From Emticicia sp. C21 (lineage in GTDB: Bacteria; Bacteroidota; Bacteroidia; Cytophagales; Spirosomataceae): a stretch of 64,000 bases of DNA. Each line of letters begins with the position of its first letter. The first letter of the stretch is position 1. Positions 8,006-17,446 of this stretch are shown here, piece after piece. The stretch spans positions 468,052 through 532,051 of the forward strand of contig NZ_QVMT01000004.1 in NCBI RefSeq assembly GCF_003418935.1, in the 5' to 3' direction. Made by a program: the position numbers and the translations under genes. The notes beneath the pieces were generated by a model. The model made no database searches. It saw nothing but the letters and a program-made list of their open reading frames with translations, and was not told the DNA's origin.

Positions 8006-9430
8006 TCATAGAATACCTTTCACTTGACTTCTTAAGGCATTTGTTGCATTGTCCCAGACAATTATTGTAGTTGTTTTTTTATTGATTTCCTTATCAATCC
8101 CTTTATTATGAATTTGATCTGCCTCCATAATAAATGGTTCAATTTGTTTAGCCCAGACATTTAACTGAGAGAGTATTTTATTGTTGGCAACAAAGTTACT
8201 CTGGAAATCTTTTTTAATGGCATTGTACTCAGGATTAAAACTTAACCATGCAGCCGTTAGTTTGTCGCAAGCAGCTGAACGTTGCTTTCGCCCGGCTCCA
8301 AAACTAAAAGGCAGACAATTATTCGATATTTCTCCCAATTTATCTGCTATACCCGTATACGGGTTAGAAGTAAGGAGTACTTGTTCGAAAGCACCATCCA
8401 TATCCCAAGGAATAAGGTGCATTTTTTTATTTTTCTTGTCTTCAAACCAATAATAATTATGATTTTCACAAGAATTTACTGTTGCATCGGCGCAATACCA
8501 ATGAAAAGGGCCATCATCGTGCCTGATTGCTCTATCTACTACAATATATGATAGTATTTCATTAAGGTTCATGTATTTCCTTACCAAATCTTTACTATTC
8601 GACAGATTAGAACCAGCAATCGCCTGACCAAATTCTTTGATAAACTTAATATCCTGCTCCTCTTCATTTGTTTTCAGTGCTTCTATAAAAGCCTTATCCG
8701 ATTCAGGTTCACCGTTGGGCTTCACTGGCCAGACTTCCTTATAGACATTACCTTTTCCCTCCTTATAAAAGTACTCAGCAAAACGATTATCAATTTCCTC
8801 AACAAGACCATATAAACCAGAATATTTTTTATTAATAATTAATCTGGCGTGAACCGTGCGTGGGGCGGGGACACCCATCTGACCAAAAAGCCAATAAGCC
8901 AGACGTTCGCGGAGCTGAGACTTATCGTAGTTTTGCGCATGGAACTGCAGTTTGTTCAGATCAAAAAAACGTTCTTTGCGGTCATTCCAGTTGATTTTTA
9001 TCTGCATACTCAGTTTTTCACAAACTTTTCGTCCGTCCGGATGTACCCAATCAGGTCCTGATAAACAGCCTCCAAAAGCTCCAATCGAACCCTTGTAACG
9101 TACACCAACTGGACTAATGGTATCACCTTCAAATATCAGAGCAGCCTCTACGTATTCTTCTGCCGCGGGATTGGCGTCTATTTTTGCCAGGCCATCTTTT
9201 GTAATAATCAGCTCATAAGTTTTAATTTTTGTGTGGTCGTAGACATAATCAGAGTTCTGTTTCAGATAATTTTCATTACCCCTGGGTTTAATGTTCGGTA
9301 GTTCATCTTTTGGAATAACAGATTGTATTGGAGTAGGCTTATGCTCTTTTGAGCAGGAAACAATTATTACTACACCTAAAGTAGCAAATATGAACAATTT
9401 AGAGAACTTGTTTAGTCGACAGCCAGTCAT
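8006..9430 (-). CDS. CotH kinase-family lipoprotein
   Basis: 474 residues. The N-terminus carries a lipobox (IVSC, lipidated C26), so it is anchored in an outer or inner membrane leaflet. The body matches the CotH kinase family: VRYKGS, SMQIKINW, KLQFHAQNYDKSQLRERL, and the kinase-like core (LSYIVVDRAIRHDDGP near residue 290-305; HLIPWDMDGAFEQ near 337-349, with a DMD metal-binding motif). CotH in Bacillus phosphorylates spore-coat proteins; in Bacteroidota these are extracytoplasmic and their substrates are unknown. A cysteine pair around residues 308-316 (CADATVNSC) may form a disulfide. The gene stands alone; nothing nearby suggests a substrate. Confidence 0.85.
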   Translation of the reverse strand: MTGCRLNKFSKLFIFATLGVVIIVSCSKEHKPTPIQSVIPKDELPNIKPRGNENYLKQNSDYVYDHTKIKTYELIITKDGLAKIDANPAAEEYVEAALIFEGDTISPVGVRYKGSIGAFGGCLSGPDWVHPDGRKVCEKLSMQIKINWNDRKERFFDLNKLQFHAQNYDKSQLRERLAYWLFGQMGVPAPRTVHARLIINKKYSGLYGLVEEIDNRFAEYFYKEGKGNVYKEVWPVKPNGEPESDKAFIEALKTNEEEQDIKFIKEFGQAIAGSNLSNSKDLVRKYMNLNEILSYIVVDRAIRHDDGPFHWYCADATVNSCENHNYYWFEDKKNKKMHLIPWDMDGAFEQVLLTSNPYTGIADKLGEISNNCLPFSFGAGRKQRSAACDKLTAAWLSFNPEYNAIKKDFQSNFVANNKILSQLNVWAKQIEPFIMEADQIHNKGIDKEINKKTTTIIVWDNATNALRSQVKGIL

Positions 9431-9790
9431 TGATTGATAGGTTTATTTAGCTAATGTACTACTATCAACTGAAAATCTATTTATTCACATATATCAATTT
9501 TTTATTTTACGGCTCTGCAACCTGCATTATCTAACTGAGGACGATAATATTAGGAAGATTCCGATGGATTAAAGCTTTTCAGTAACAATCAGCCTATCAG
9601 GAAATTTCTGAAAAAACAGAAAATCTAATTTCCTGTTTCAAAGAACAGGTCTATTTCTTCCAGATTTTCATATCTAGAGGCATAGGGTTAGAAAATGAAG
9701 GATAAGAAGAAGCAGGCGACGAATTGTATTTAGACTTTTTCATTACTCGCCTTTATAACTTATAAAGTTATCATATTGGAATCATTTAGT
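9431..9790. other. 360-bp intergenic gap
   Basis: No credible reading frame. The only clear structure is a perfect 7-bp dyad, ATAACTT-ATA-AAGTTAT (9755-9771), 20 bp after the stop of the lipoprotein gene at 9791. It may be a weak terminator of that minus-strand gene. The stretch also contains the promoter region of the CotH-family gene, but no unambiguous -33/-7 pair was found. Confidence 0.4.
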
Positions 9791-10345
9791 TTAATTAAGA
9801 ATTATCTTTTCCCCTTTTATATTCAAAAACTTCTCCTCCTTAGAAGAGAAATTTCCTGTAATACCATTGGTTAATCTTTCAATCTGAGTCTCCCAGTCAT
9901 CTCTTACTAAAATAAATAAATTATCTTTAAAAATCAGTTTCGCTTTCTTATAAGCCACATTACCTACTTTAACTAAAACTGAATTATCCTTTTTACTTAA
10001 TATAGCATAGACAGTTTCCTCACTTGTAACATAAACTCCATTGGGAGCTGGCAAAGGATATTTTGATTTTAGCTTATTTTTTGACGGGAAAAATTTTAAA
10101 TCGAGATTTCCTTTGGGATTATAATTAAATATAAAACGCCCCGTATTTTCTGCCGTCGAGGATTCGCCAAAATGAAAAGGTTCTTCTATATATTCACCTT
10201 CTGCATTTCGGGTAAAACCCCAATAATTCCACCCAATTTCTATAGTCAATATGGGCTCATCTTCTGGTTTAATTTCTTTTCTCTTTGAACAGCTAGCTAA
10301 GGCAATTATCAATAGCAAAAAAGATAGTAGCTTAGTGGTCATCAT
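9791..10345 (-). CDS. hypothetical lipoprotein
   Basis: 184 residues. The signal peptide MMTTKLLSFLLLIIALASC ends in a lipobox (LASC, C19), so the product is a lipoprotein. The mature part is beta-rich (EPILTIEIGWNYWGFTRN, then NTGRFIFNYNPKGNLDLKFF) and has charged C-terminal strands. No family was recognised. It lies on the same strand as the CotH-like lipoprotein but is 360 bp upstream of it, so co-transcription is doubtful. Codon use and composition look like the neighbours. Confidence 0.65.
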   Translation of the reverse strand: MMTTKLLSFLLLIIALASCSKRKEIKPEDEPILTIEIGWNYWGFTRNAEGEYIEEPFHFGESSTAENTGRFIFNYNPKGNLDLKFFPSKNKLKSKYPLPAPNGVYVTSEETVYAILSKKDNSVLVKVGNVAYKKAKLIFKDNLFILVRDDWETQIERLTNGITGNFSSKEEKFLNIKGEKIILN

Positions 10346-10398
10346 TAATAATTTTTAGTCATAATCAATATGTAAAAATAGTTTTCTATTATTGCTAA

Positions 10399-10848
10399 TC
10401 AAGCATCTTGTTGATGCTCAAAAACAATGAAAATACCTTCCAACGATACCCCTTTTTCCTGCTGTATAAATCCATTCCTTTCATAAAATGCCACTCCAGC
10501 ATCATTTTTTTGTAGGCATTTAAGTCGGACAGGAGGCTGTAAATTTTCAAGCATCGCATTTAAAAGCATCGTTCCTATACCTTGATCCTGATACTCATTG
10601 CTCACATATAAATGATGAATAAAGTTTTCAGGCAGGTAAGCTGAAACAAAGCCCACAACGTTATTATCAATATGCGCGACCAAAGTATACTCTCCTGCCG
10701 TGTCAGTGTCAAACGCGGATAATTGGTAATGACTGGTATCAACCCATGTAAAAGTTGCCTGTCGAACTTTTAAGTATAGCTCGCGCAAGGCAGTTAAATC
10801 ATTGGCTTGACGTTCTGCGATTCTTACTGTCAAAATACTTTCTTTCAA
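10399..10848 (-). CDS. GNAT-family N-acetyltransferase
   Basis: 149 residues, the size of a single GNAT domain. The acetyl-CoA-binding motif A is clear: IHHLYVSNEYQDQGIGTMLL (V-x-x-x-Q/R-x-x-G-x-G/A pattern, residues ~76-96). A preceding strand (NNVVGFVSAY) and a C-terminal strand with FYERNGF (motif B) complete the fold. The substrate cannot be told; related proteins acetylate small amines or protein N-termini. It is divergent from the methyltransferase gene at 10991, from which it is separated by ~140 bp. Confidence 0.9.
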   Translation of the reverse strand: MKESILTVRIAERQANDLTALRELYLKVRQATFTWVDTSHYQLSAFDTDTAGEYTLVAHIDNNVVGFVSAYLPENFIHHLYVSNEYQDQGIGTMLLNAMLENLQPPVRLKCLQKNDAGVAFYERNGFIQQEKGVSLEGIFIVFEHQQDA

Positions 10849-10990
10849 TTAAATTGTTAAGGAGTTGATTAAGTGTTGTGGCAAAACTATTATGCTTTTC
10901 TCAATTTTTCAAATACCTTTCATCAAGATTATGAGAATCTTAAACACTCTTTATCTTTATGAGTTATTTTACAGAAAACCCTGGTAAAAC

Positions 10991-11647
10991 ATGCACGAAG
11001 AATTTTTGAAAGAAATAGCCCGTCAGCTTAGGCAGCCACATGGAGAACATGCCTCTGAGCTAGGAGAGCGAATGAATAAGGGCAATGAGTTGATGAATAA
11101 GTTAGCCATTAACCTACTCAATGCTCAACCCAATGATGTAATTCTTGAAATAGGCATGGGTAATGGCTTCTTTGTAAAAGATATTCTGGGTTTAGCTGAT
11201 GCCATTCATTATATCGGTTGTGATTTTTCGGAGGAAATGGTGAAAGCAGCCATTCTTCATAATCAGGAATTTATCAACAATAGCCAGGCGAAATTCTTTT
11301 TAGCTTCTGCAGAATCACTGCCTTTTGAATCCCCTACTTTTAATAAGATTTTTACTGTAAATACTCTTTATTTCTGGGAAAATCCCCCCTTAGTACTTAG
11401 TGAAATAAAAAGAGTCTTGAAGCCGGAAGGTCAATTACTGATAGCTATCAGACCCAAAGAAATTATGGAACAATATGCGTTTACCCAATATGGGTTTACT
11501 ATGTATAGCAAAGAAGAATTGTTTACTTTGCTATCAGATAATGGTTTTGAAGTAATTGCAGTATCAGAAGAACAAGAGCCCGACCAAGAGATTAATGGCG
11601 AAACTATCTCGGTTGGCTCACTAATTGTCCGTGCCGAAAAGGCATGA
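10991..11647 (+). CDS. class I SAM-dependent methyltransferase
   Basis: 218 residues. The SAM-binding motif I is VILEIGMGNGFFVKDIL (~52-68), the acidic residue ending strand 2 is in YIGCDFSEEM (~77-86), motif II-like AESLPFES is at ~111-118, and post-I IKRVLKPEGQLLIAIRP is at ~141-157. This pattern is the Methyltransf_11 (UbiE/COQ5-like) family. The last 40 residues (SKEELFTLLSDNGFEVIAV) are the usual C-terminal helix and strand. The substrate is unknown. The stop is followed by a 12-bp stem-loop (11647-11678). Confidence 0.88.
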   Translation: MHEEFLKEIARQLRQPHGEHASELGERMNKGNELMNKLAINLLNAQPNDVILEIGMGNGFFVKDILGLADAIHYIGCDFSEEMVKAAILHNQEFINNSQAKFFLASAESLPFESPTFNKIFTVNTLYFWENPPLVLSEIKRVLKPEGQLLIAIRPKEIMEQYAFTQYGFTMYSKEELFTLLSDNGFEVIAVSEEQEPDQEINGETISVGSLIVRAEKA

Positions 11648-11678
11648 GTATGCTTGTTGTAGATAACAATGGCATACT
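11647..11678 (+). terminator. stem-loop after the methyltransferase
   Basis: AGTATGC-TTGTT (11647-11658) pairs with AACAA-TG-GCATACT (to 11678), a 12-bp stem with a 2-nt bulge and a GTAGAT loop. No T-run follows, so termination strength is doubtful; it could instead stabilise the mRNA 3' end. Confidence 0.4.
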
Positions 11679-11812
11679 ATAGGAAACCAGTAGTCCTGGG
11701 CTTTTTGGCAGCTATTTATGGCAGGATAATAAAAAAACATTTGGCAGTTATTATCTTCCCCAAGACCAACCCTGAATTAAGGAATATTATGGAAAAGAAA
11801 ACTAATCGATAA
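11669..11812 (+). CDS. possible 47-residue small protein
   Basis: An ATG at 11669 opens 47 codons to a TAA at 11812, 15 bp before the SDR gene. The start of the translation reads MAYYRKPVVLGFLAAIYGRI and continues with a hydrophobic-basic middle (IIKKHLAVIIFPK) and a charged tail. It has a membrane-segment-like stretch (VVLGFLAAIYG). No Shine-Dalgarno is visible and the start overlaps the hairpin at 11647-11678. A chance open frame of this size is quite possible in such AT-rich DNA, so this is only a candidate. Confidence 0.2.
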   Translation: MAYYRKPVVLGFLAAIYGRIIKKHLAVIIFPKTNPELRNIMEKKTNR

Positions 11813-11827
11813 ACCTTATCAAATTTC

Positions 11828-12607
11828 ATGCAATCAGTATTAATAACAGGTGGGACCGGAACATTAGGGCAAGAAATCAGCAGGCAACTCATTAAAAAAG
11901 GCTATGTAGTAAATATTTTAAGCTCCAAAGAAAAGCCTGAGATAGCTTTTTTTACCAATGTTATTCAGGGAGATTTAACTGATATTACAAGTTTAACAGA
12001 AGCCGTTGAAAGTTCGGAAATTATTATTCATTGTGCGAGTAATCCAAGAAATGCGCAGGTAGTTGATATAGAGGGAACTAAGAACATATTATCTCTTCTT
12101 AATAGTGATAATTGTAGGCATTTCATCTATGTATCAATTACGGGCGTAGATAAAAGCGATTACCCCTATTACCAAATCAAACATACAGTAGAAAGATTAA
12201 TAGAAGCCTCAGGAATCTCCTACTCTATTTTACGCGCTACACAATTTCATGATTTAGTATTATACCGAATTATACAGGTTCTTGACCAGGGAATTGGCAA
12301 GCCAATTCAGATACCCGCTAATATGCAATTTCAGTCTATTGATAAAATAGATGCTGCCGCTTCTATAGTTGCATTAGCAGCCTGTCAGCCAACCAACAAT
12401 ATTGCTACTATTGGTGGCCCTGAAGTACTAACCTTAGAAAGTATGATACAGTCCTATTTTGTCCAATTGGGTAGAAATGAAGTAATAGAATACATTAAAC
12501 CATCTTTAGCTTTCCACCAGGTATTTACTACTGGCATTAATTTATGTCCGGAAAATGCGGTAGATGGGATAAGGTGGGAGGAATATTTGAATAGCATTCA
12601 TGTATGA
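11828..12607 (+). CDS. NmrA/atypical-SDR NAD(P)-binding protein
   Basis: 259 residues. The Rossmann motif is right at the N-terminus (VLITGGTGTLGQEISRQL, TGGTGTLG at residues 7-14). Then come the NNAG-equivalent HCASNP (~65-70) and the segment YPYYQIKHTVERLIEASGIS, typical of atypical (NmrA-like or complex-I NDUFA9-like) SDRs that keep the fold but often not the Tyr-x3-Lys catalysis. A role as a redox-sensing protein or reductase of a small molecule is possible; no substrate can be assigned. Start chosen at the first ATG giving the complete Rossmann strand. Confidence 0.85.
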   Translation: MQSVLITGGTGTLGQEISRQLIKKGYVVNILSSKEKPEIAFFTNVIQGDLTDITSLTEAVESSEIIIHCASNPRNAQVVDIEGTKNILSLLNSDNCRHFIYVSITGVDKSDYPYYQIKHTVERLIEASGISYSILRATQFHDLVLYRIIQVLDQGIGKPIQIPANMQFQSIDKIDAAASIVALAACQPTNNIATIGGPEVLTLESMIQSYFVQLGRNEVIEYIKPSLAFHQVFTTGINLCPENAVDGIRWEEYLNSIHV

Positions 12608-12671
12608 CGGTTTTAAATCTTTTGGAGTAATACTGATTTTCTTATAAAAGATTTGAAAAACCGTTGTACAG

Positions 12672-12712
12672 AAAAAACAAAGCGGATTATGATAACTCAT
12701 AATCCGCTTTGT
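12672..12712 (-). terminator. strong intrinsic terminator of the SusCD transcript
   Basis: A perfect 15-bp stem: ACAAAGCGGATTATG (12677-12691) with its complement at 12698-12712 and a 6-nt loop. On the minus strand it is followed by a run of T (12677 down to 12672). It lies 24 bp beyond the stop of the SusD gene, between convergent genes. Confidence 0.85.
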
Positions 12713-12735
12713 TATATCAAAATACTCAATCAATC

Positions 12736-14304
12736 TTAGTTCGGATAGCCCGGGTTCTGTGGTTTCAGATTCGGGTTATTCAGCATCTCTTGTCTGCCAA
12801 GTGGCATTAACAAATGCTTGTCTGCCAAAGCTTGTTTCGAACTTGGGTTGATATGTCCTACAAAATTATCGAAACCATTAGTTGTTTCGTTGTATACTTT
12901 TCTCAGACGAACCATGTCGAACCAGGTGATACCTTCGTAGCATAGTTCATGCCAACGCTCTCTCCACACTGCTTCTCTGAAACTATCTTTAGAATAAGTA
13001 CCCAAAGCAGGAGTAATTAACTGCGCTCTGTCTCTGATTCTCTTGAATGCATCATAAGCTCCCTGAGTTGGGCCACCTACTTCGTTTTGCGCTTCTGCAT
13101 AAATTAACAATACTTCAGCATAACGAATCAATGGTACATTCAGGTTATTGTTACGCGTACCTGCCACACCAGGACCACCATTAGCAGTCATATTAAAGTG
13201 CTTGAAAATATAAGGAGCACCTAACTCAAATGGCGCACCATTACCATTAGTATAATAAGATGTATAAAAATATCCTTCCTGGTTTTTAGCACGAAGGTCA
13301 CCCTTTTCAAACGAGTTATAGAATTGCACAGTTGGAACAGTACTACCTGTACCAGATGGGCCATTGTAAGTCACCGGTTTGAAGTTAGGATACATATTAT
13401 CCATAGGGTTACTAGCTACTACTGTATTATACTGAACCATGAAGATATGCTCTACTGTATTTTTCAAGCTTTCCTTATGCACATCGTAGTAAGTAGGGAA
13501 AAGATTGATGCTTGCCGGATTCGCATTTGCATACGTAATTACCTCGTTTGCTTTATCTGCTGCCAGTTTATAATGAGAAGCACCCTTATTAAGTGGGAAG
13601 CCAGCCATTGTTAAATAAACCTTTGCTAACAACGATTTCACAGCGGCAGTAGACACACGTCCGTTTGAGTTCATCCAGGCTAAGCCTGCACCTTCAGCGG
13701 CTGTCAGGTCATCTACAATCAGTTTATATATTTCTTCCTGTGGAGCGCGTCCAGGGAAAAAGTCTTCTGAACTTGCCGTTTGAGGCTTAGTAACTAATGG
13801 CGCATCGCCCCATAATCTTACGATATAAAAATAAGCCCATGCGCGAAGGAACTTCGCTTCTCCTAAGATTCTGTTCTTCTGTGCTGCATCCATTGGCGTA
13901 ATCGGTGGTACTTTCTCCAATACCTGATTTGCCTGTGCAACTACTTTATACAAGCCATTCCAATAGTTGATCACGTGTTGGGTATTACCATCATATACCA
14001 AACCATAAAGGTTATTAAGGTCTGAATTCTGCGCTGTTTCAGTAGTAGAAGTACCCGTAGGAGCTTCTAACAATTGCCAGGTCGATGAGAAAATCCCCGC
14101 ACCGTCAAAAATTATACGCATGTCAGCATAAGTTGCAGCAATAGCCGCTTCTGCATGGTCTGGAATGGTATAGAAACTGGTTGGCGTTAAGTTAGAAGGC
14201 GCATTTTCTTTCAGGAAGTCAGAGCAGCCGACTGCGCTGAAAAGCACTGCTCCACTGACGAATATTTTGCTAAAGTTTTTTAATATATTCAATTTCATAT
14301 TCAA
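12736..14304 (-). CDS. RagB/SusD-family nutrient-binding lipoprotein
   Basis: 522 residues, normal for SusD. Lipobox AVGC puts the lipid on C27, followed by SDFLKENAPSNLTPTSFY, the standard SusD N-terminus. TPR-like helices follow (ILGEAKFLRAWAYFYIVRLW ~150-169; AAVKSLLAKVYLTMAG ~222-237), as does the C-terminal motif LIRYAEVLLIYAEAQNEVGG (~391-410), then AVWRERWHELCYEGITWFDM and the final LMPLGRQEMLNNPNLKPQNPGY. SusD proteins form the surface lid of a SusC transporter and capture oligosaccharides or peptides. It sits 16 bp after the SusC gene. No glycoside hydrolase, sensor or anti-sigma gene is adjacent, so the substrate cannot be guessed. Confidence 0.97.
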   Translation of the reverse strand: MNMKLNILKNFSKIFVSGAVLFSAVGCSDFLKENAPSNLTPTSFYTIPDHAEAAIAATYADMRIIFDGAGIFSSTWQLLEAPTGTSTTETAQNSDLNNLYGLVYDGNTQHVINYWNGLYKVVAQANQVLEKVPPITPMDAAQKNRILGEAKFLRAWAYFYIVRLWGDAPLVTKPQTASSEDFFPGRAPQEEIYKLIVDDLTAAEGAGLAWMNSNGRVSTAAVKSLLAKVYLTMAGFPLNKGASHYKLAADKANEVITYANANPASINLFPTYYDVHKESLKNTVEHIFMVQYNTVVASNPMDNMYPNFKPVTYNGPSGTGSTVPTVQFYNSFEKGDLRAKNQEGYFYTSYYTNGNGAPFELGAPYIFKHFNMTANGGPGVAGTRNNNLNVPLIRYAEVLLIYAEAQNEVGGPTQGAYDAFKRIRDRAQLITPALGTYSKDSFREAVWRERWHELCYEGITWFDMVRLRKVYNETTNGFDNFVGHINPSSKQALADKHLLMPLGRQEMLNNPNLKPQNPGYPN

Positions 14305-14320
14305 AAATTCTTTAAATTAA

Positions 14321-17300
14321 TTAAAATGTAAGCTGTAGACCTGCCATGTAAACGGTTGGTTTAGGATAGTTGTGCCACATCATACCTTGTGAGAATGCAC
14401 TGCTACCATCACCTTGGTTGGTTGGTGTTACCTCTGGGTCCTGAATAATCTTATCAGTCAATAATAAGAAGAAGTTCTGAGCAGAAGCATACACTCTTAA
14501 ACGGCTTAATTTTAGTTTGTTTGTTACCGCACTTGGGAAATTATAACCTAACAAAAGGTTTTTACCACGTAAGAATGAGCCATCTTTGATCCACCAGCTA
14601 TCTACGTTTGTTACGTATCCTGCTCTTGTATCACGAATCTGCGCAATCATTGAGTTCTGGTTAGTAGGAGTCCATGCGTTTAATACAGAAGAATAGCTGT
14701 TCGCTAATGCCTGACGGTCTTCACTAGCATGAAGGTTCATCATCATTACGTCGTTTCCAAGAGAATATTGTAATTCTAATGTTAAATCGAAATTATTGTA
14801 GCGGAATGTGTTAGTAAATGCACCCCACGCTAATGGACTACCATTACCAATAATTGAGCGGTCAGCATCAGTAATAGCCTTGTCTCCGTTTACATCAAGG
14901 TATTTAATATCACCCGGTAGAATTGTTAAACCATTTCTGTAGCTGGTAAATTTCGCTGCTTCTTCTCTTTCTGCTTCGCTCCATACACCCAAACGAGTTA
15001 ATCCCCAGAATGAACCCACTGGCTGACCTATACGGATGATATTGGTTTGGTTGGTAAAGTTAGGACCACCCACCCCAAATATATCAGATGGCGTTGCCAA
15101 CGAAAGTACTTTATTACGGTTGAATGAAATGTTGAAATTACTTGTCCATTGGAATCCGGCTCTTTCAATATTTACAGTGTTGATAGCAAACTCAACGCCT
15201 TTGTTCTGCATTGAACCTACGTTCTTTCTGATAGTAGCATAACCACTTGTACGAGGTACAGGGGCATCCAATAACATATCCGTAGTTTTTCTGTAGTAGT
15301 AATCTGCTTCGATTGACACTCTGCCTTTAAACAAACCTAACTCGATACCTACGTCAGTTTGTGCAGTTTTTTCCCATTTCAAATCAGGGTTAGCCAAACG
15401 GCTGATACCTGTACCTGATACTCTTGTATCGCCTATAACAGCTGCATAGGTAGAGCTTAATAATGACAACGACGAATAAGGAGGAATTTCAGAGTTACCT
15501 GTTAAACCATAGCTTGCACGTAGTTTTAAGTTAGAAATAACAGAGTTTGTTTTCAGGAACTCTTCATCTGATACTTTCCATGCTACGGCAGCAGATGGGA
15601 AGAATGCAAATTTGTGGTTTTCTCCGAACTTAGATGAACCATCGGCACGACCTGTAACAGTAAACAAGTACTTGTTCATCAAAGTATAGTTGATACGACC
15701 GAAATATGAGTTAAACGCATTTCTTGAGGCATCAGACTCAACTTGTGGGTTAGTACTACCCGCACCTAAGTTGTTAAAGCCAAAATAGTCGGTTGAGAAA
15801 CCACGTACAATCGAAGCAATTCTAAAGAAGTCTGTTTGCTGCCAAGAGATACCCGCTAAAGCTGTCAAAGAGTGGTTTTCGTTGATTTGCTTATTGTAAG
15901 TCAGGTAGTTTTCTAATGACCAGAAGCTTTCTTTTCTGTTACGCGCAGACGCTGTACCTTGCGCACCGATTTCAAGGGTTCTTGTGCTTGACTCATTTTG
16001 TTCCTGAGTCATTACGTTAATACCAAATACTGTACGCATTTCTAGTCCTTTGGCGAAAGTAATATTTGAGTACAAGCTTCCTGTAGTAGTTTGCGTATTC
16101 AAGATATACTTACGACCCATCAAACGGTGTACCGAGCTCATTGTACCTTCTGCAAACGGATAATCTCTGTTATTAGCATAAGTACCATCTTCATATTTTA
16201 CAGGTAAGAATGGAAAATCTTCCACAATTTGTCTGGCTACGGCATCATTGATGTCGGCCAATCTTTCTGTTTGGTTATTGTAGGCCAAAGTACCCCCAAC
16301 TTTCAACCATGATTTAATCTGGTCATCAACCGTGAAACGAGCTGAATAACGTTTCAAATACGAAGTTTTCACCAAGCCTTGATCATCGCGGTATCCTAAC
16401 GAAAGCGCATATTGTGCACGGTCATTACCACCTGTGAAACCTAACTGATGATTTTGTGAAAGTTTATTTTGCGTACTTTCTTTCAACCAGTCTGTATCAT
16501 ATTTCGGATTGCCATTAGCATCAAAAATTCTTGGGTCAGTACGACGTAATTTTGGGTTCAGATATGCCCATTTTCCAGCTGCCCAACCTACTGGGTCAAA
16601 TTTTGCCATGTTAGCCCATGCCAAATCTTCTGTTGCTAAGTATTCTTTCGCATTCAATACTTCCGGTCTGTTTGGTCCGATTGTATTTACACTTAAGTCT
16701 GTGCTATAAGAAACCTGACTTTGGCCGGCTTTTCCTTTTTTAGTTGTAATCAAAATTACACCATTTGCTCCTCTGGCGCCATAAATAGCTGTAGAAGACG
16801 CATCTTTCAATACCTCTACTGCCACAATATCATCTGGGCTGATATAGTCAATAGCAGAGCTGAATTGGGCCTGATTACCTTGTGGAAGCATTACACCATC
16901 AACTACATATAATGGGTTGTTTGATGAGTTGATTGAGCTAAAACCACGGATACGAATGTTTGCTCTACCACCTGGGCGACCAGAGTTGGTATTTACCTGC
17001 ACCCCTGCCATTCTACCAGATAGAGCCTGGTTCAAAGAGGTAGACGGACGTTCTTTCAATTGCGCTTCTCTCACTGAACCAACTGCACCGGTTAAGTCAG
17101 ATTTTTTCAAAGTACCGTAACCGATAACAACGGTTTCGTTTAATGTCATTGCCGAAGAAGCCAGGCCTACGTTAACTTCCGATTGATTACCCACTGCTAC
17201 TTCTTTTGTTTCATAGCCAATGTACGAGAATACAAGCGTAGCACCATTAGCTACACTCACTGTATACATACCCTCGCCATCTGTAATAACTCCTTTTGTT

Positions 17301-17446
17301 GTCCCTTTTACTCCAACGGTTACTCCAGGCATTCCAGAGCCATCATTGGCATCTGTTACCTTGCCTTTGACTTGTCGTTCTTGTGCGTAAATTGTAGTCA
17401 AACTCATACAAAGCATGAGCATGCTCAATAGGTACTTTTTTACCAT
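14321..17446 (-). CDS. SusC/RagA-family TonB-linked outer-membrane transporter
   Basis: 1041 residues, in the usual SusC size range. Signal peptide (MVKKYLLSMLMLCMSLTTIYAQ), then a CarboxypepD_reg-like domain (VKGKVTDANDGSGMPGVTV to ~residue 95). Next is the TonB-box region TLNETVVIGYGTLKKSDLTG and the plug domain with the SusC signatures RIRGFSSINSSNNPLYVVDG and TAIYGARGANGVILITTKKG. A 22-strand barrel ends in an aromatic residue (VYMAGLQLTF). It imports the ligand captured by the SusD lipoprotein encoded just downstream, using TonB-ExbBD energy. No N-terminal signalling (STN) domain is seen, so regulation by an adjacent anti-sigma factor is not expected. Confidence 0.97.
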   Translation of the reverse strand: MVKKYLLSMLMLCMSLTTIYAQERQVKGKVTDANDGSGMPGVTVGVKGTTKGVITDGEGMYTVSVANGATLVFSYIGYETKEVAVGNQSEVNVGLASSAMTLNETVVIGYGTLKKSDLTGAVGSVREAQLKERPSTSLNQALSGRMAGVQVNTNSGRPGGRANIRIRGFSSINSSNNPLYVVDGVMLPQGNQAQFSSAIDYISPDDIVAVEVLKDASSTAIYGARGANGVILITTKKGKAGQSQVSYSTDLSVNTIGPNRPEVLNAKEYLATEDLAWANMAKFDPVGWAAGKWAYLNPKLRRTDPRIFDANGNPKYDTDWLKESTQNKLSQNHQLGFTGGNDRAQYALSLGYRDDQGLVKTSYLKRYSARFTVDDQIKSWLKVGGTLAYNNQTERLADINDAVARQIVEDFPFLPVKYEDGTYANNRDYPFAEGTMSSVHRLMGRKYILNTQTTTGSLYSNITFAKGLEMRTVFGINVMTQEQNESSTRTLEIGAQGTASARNRKESFWSLENYLTYNKQINENHSLTALAGISWQQTDFFRIASIVRGFSTDYFGFNNLGAGSTNPQVESDASRNAFNSYFGRINYTLMNKYLFTVTGRADGSSKFGENHKFAFFPSAAVAWKVSDEEFLKTNSVISNLKLRASYGLTGNSEIPPYSSLSLLSSTYAAVIGDTRVSGTGISRLANPDLKWEKTAQTDVGIELGLFKGRVSIEADYYYRKTTDMLLDAPVPRTSGYATIRKNVGSMQNKGVEFAINTVNIERAGFQWTSNFNISFNRNKVLSLATPSDIFGVGGPNFTNQTNIIRIGQPVGSFWGLTRLGVWSEAEREEAAKFTSYRNGLTILPGDIKYLDVNGDKAITDADRSIIGNGSPLAWGAFTNTFRYNNFDLTLELQYSLGNDVMMMNLHASEDRQALANSYSSVLNAWTPTNQNSMIAQIRDTRAGYVTNVDSWWIKDGSFLRGKNLLLGYNFPSAVTNKLKLSRLRVYASAQNFFLLLTDKIIQDPEVTPTNQGDGSSAFSQGMMWHNYPKPTVYMAGLQLTF

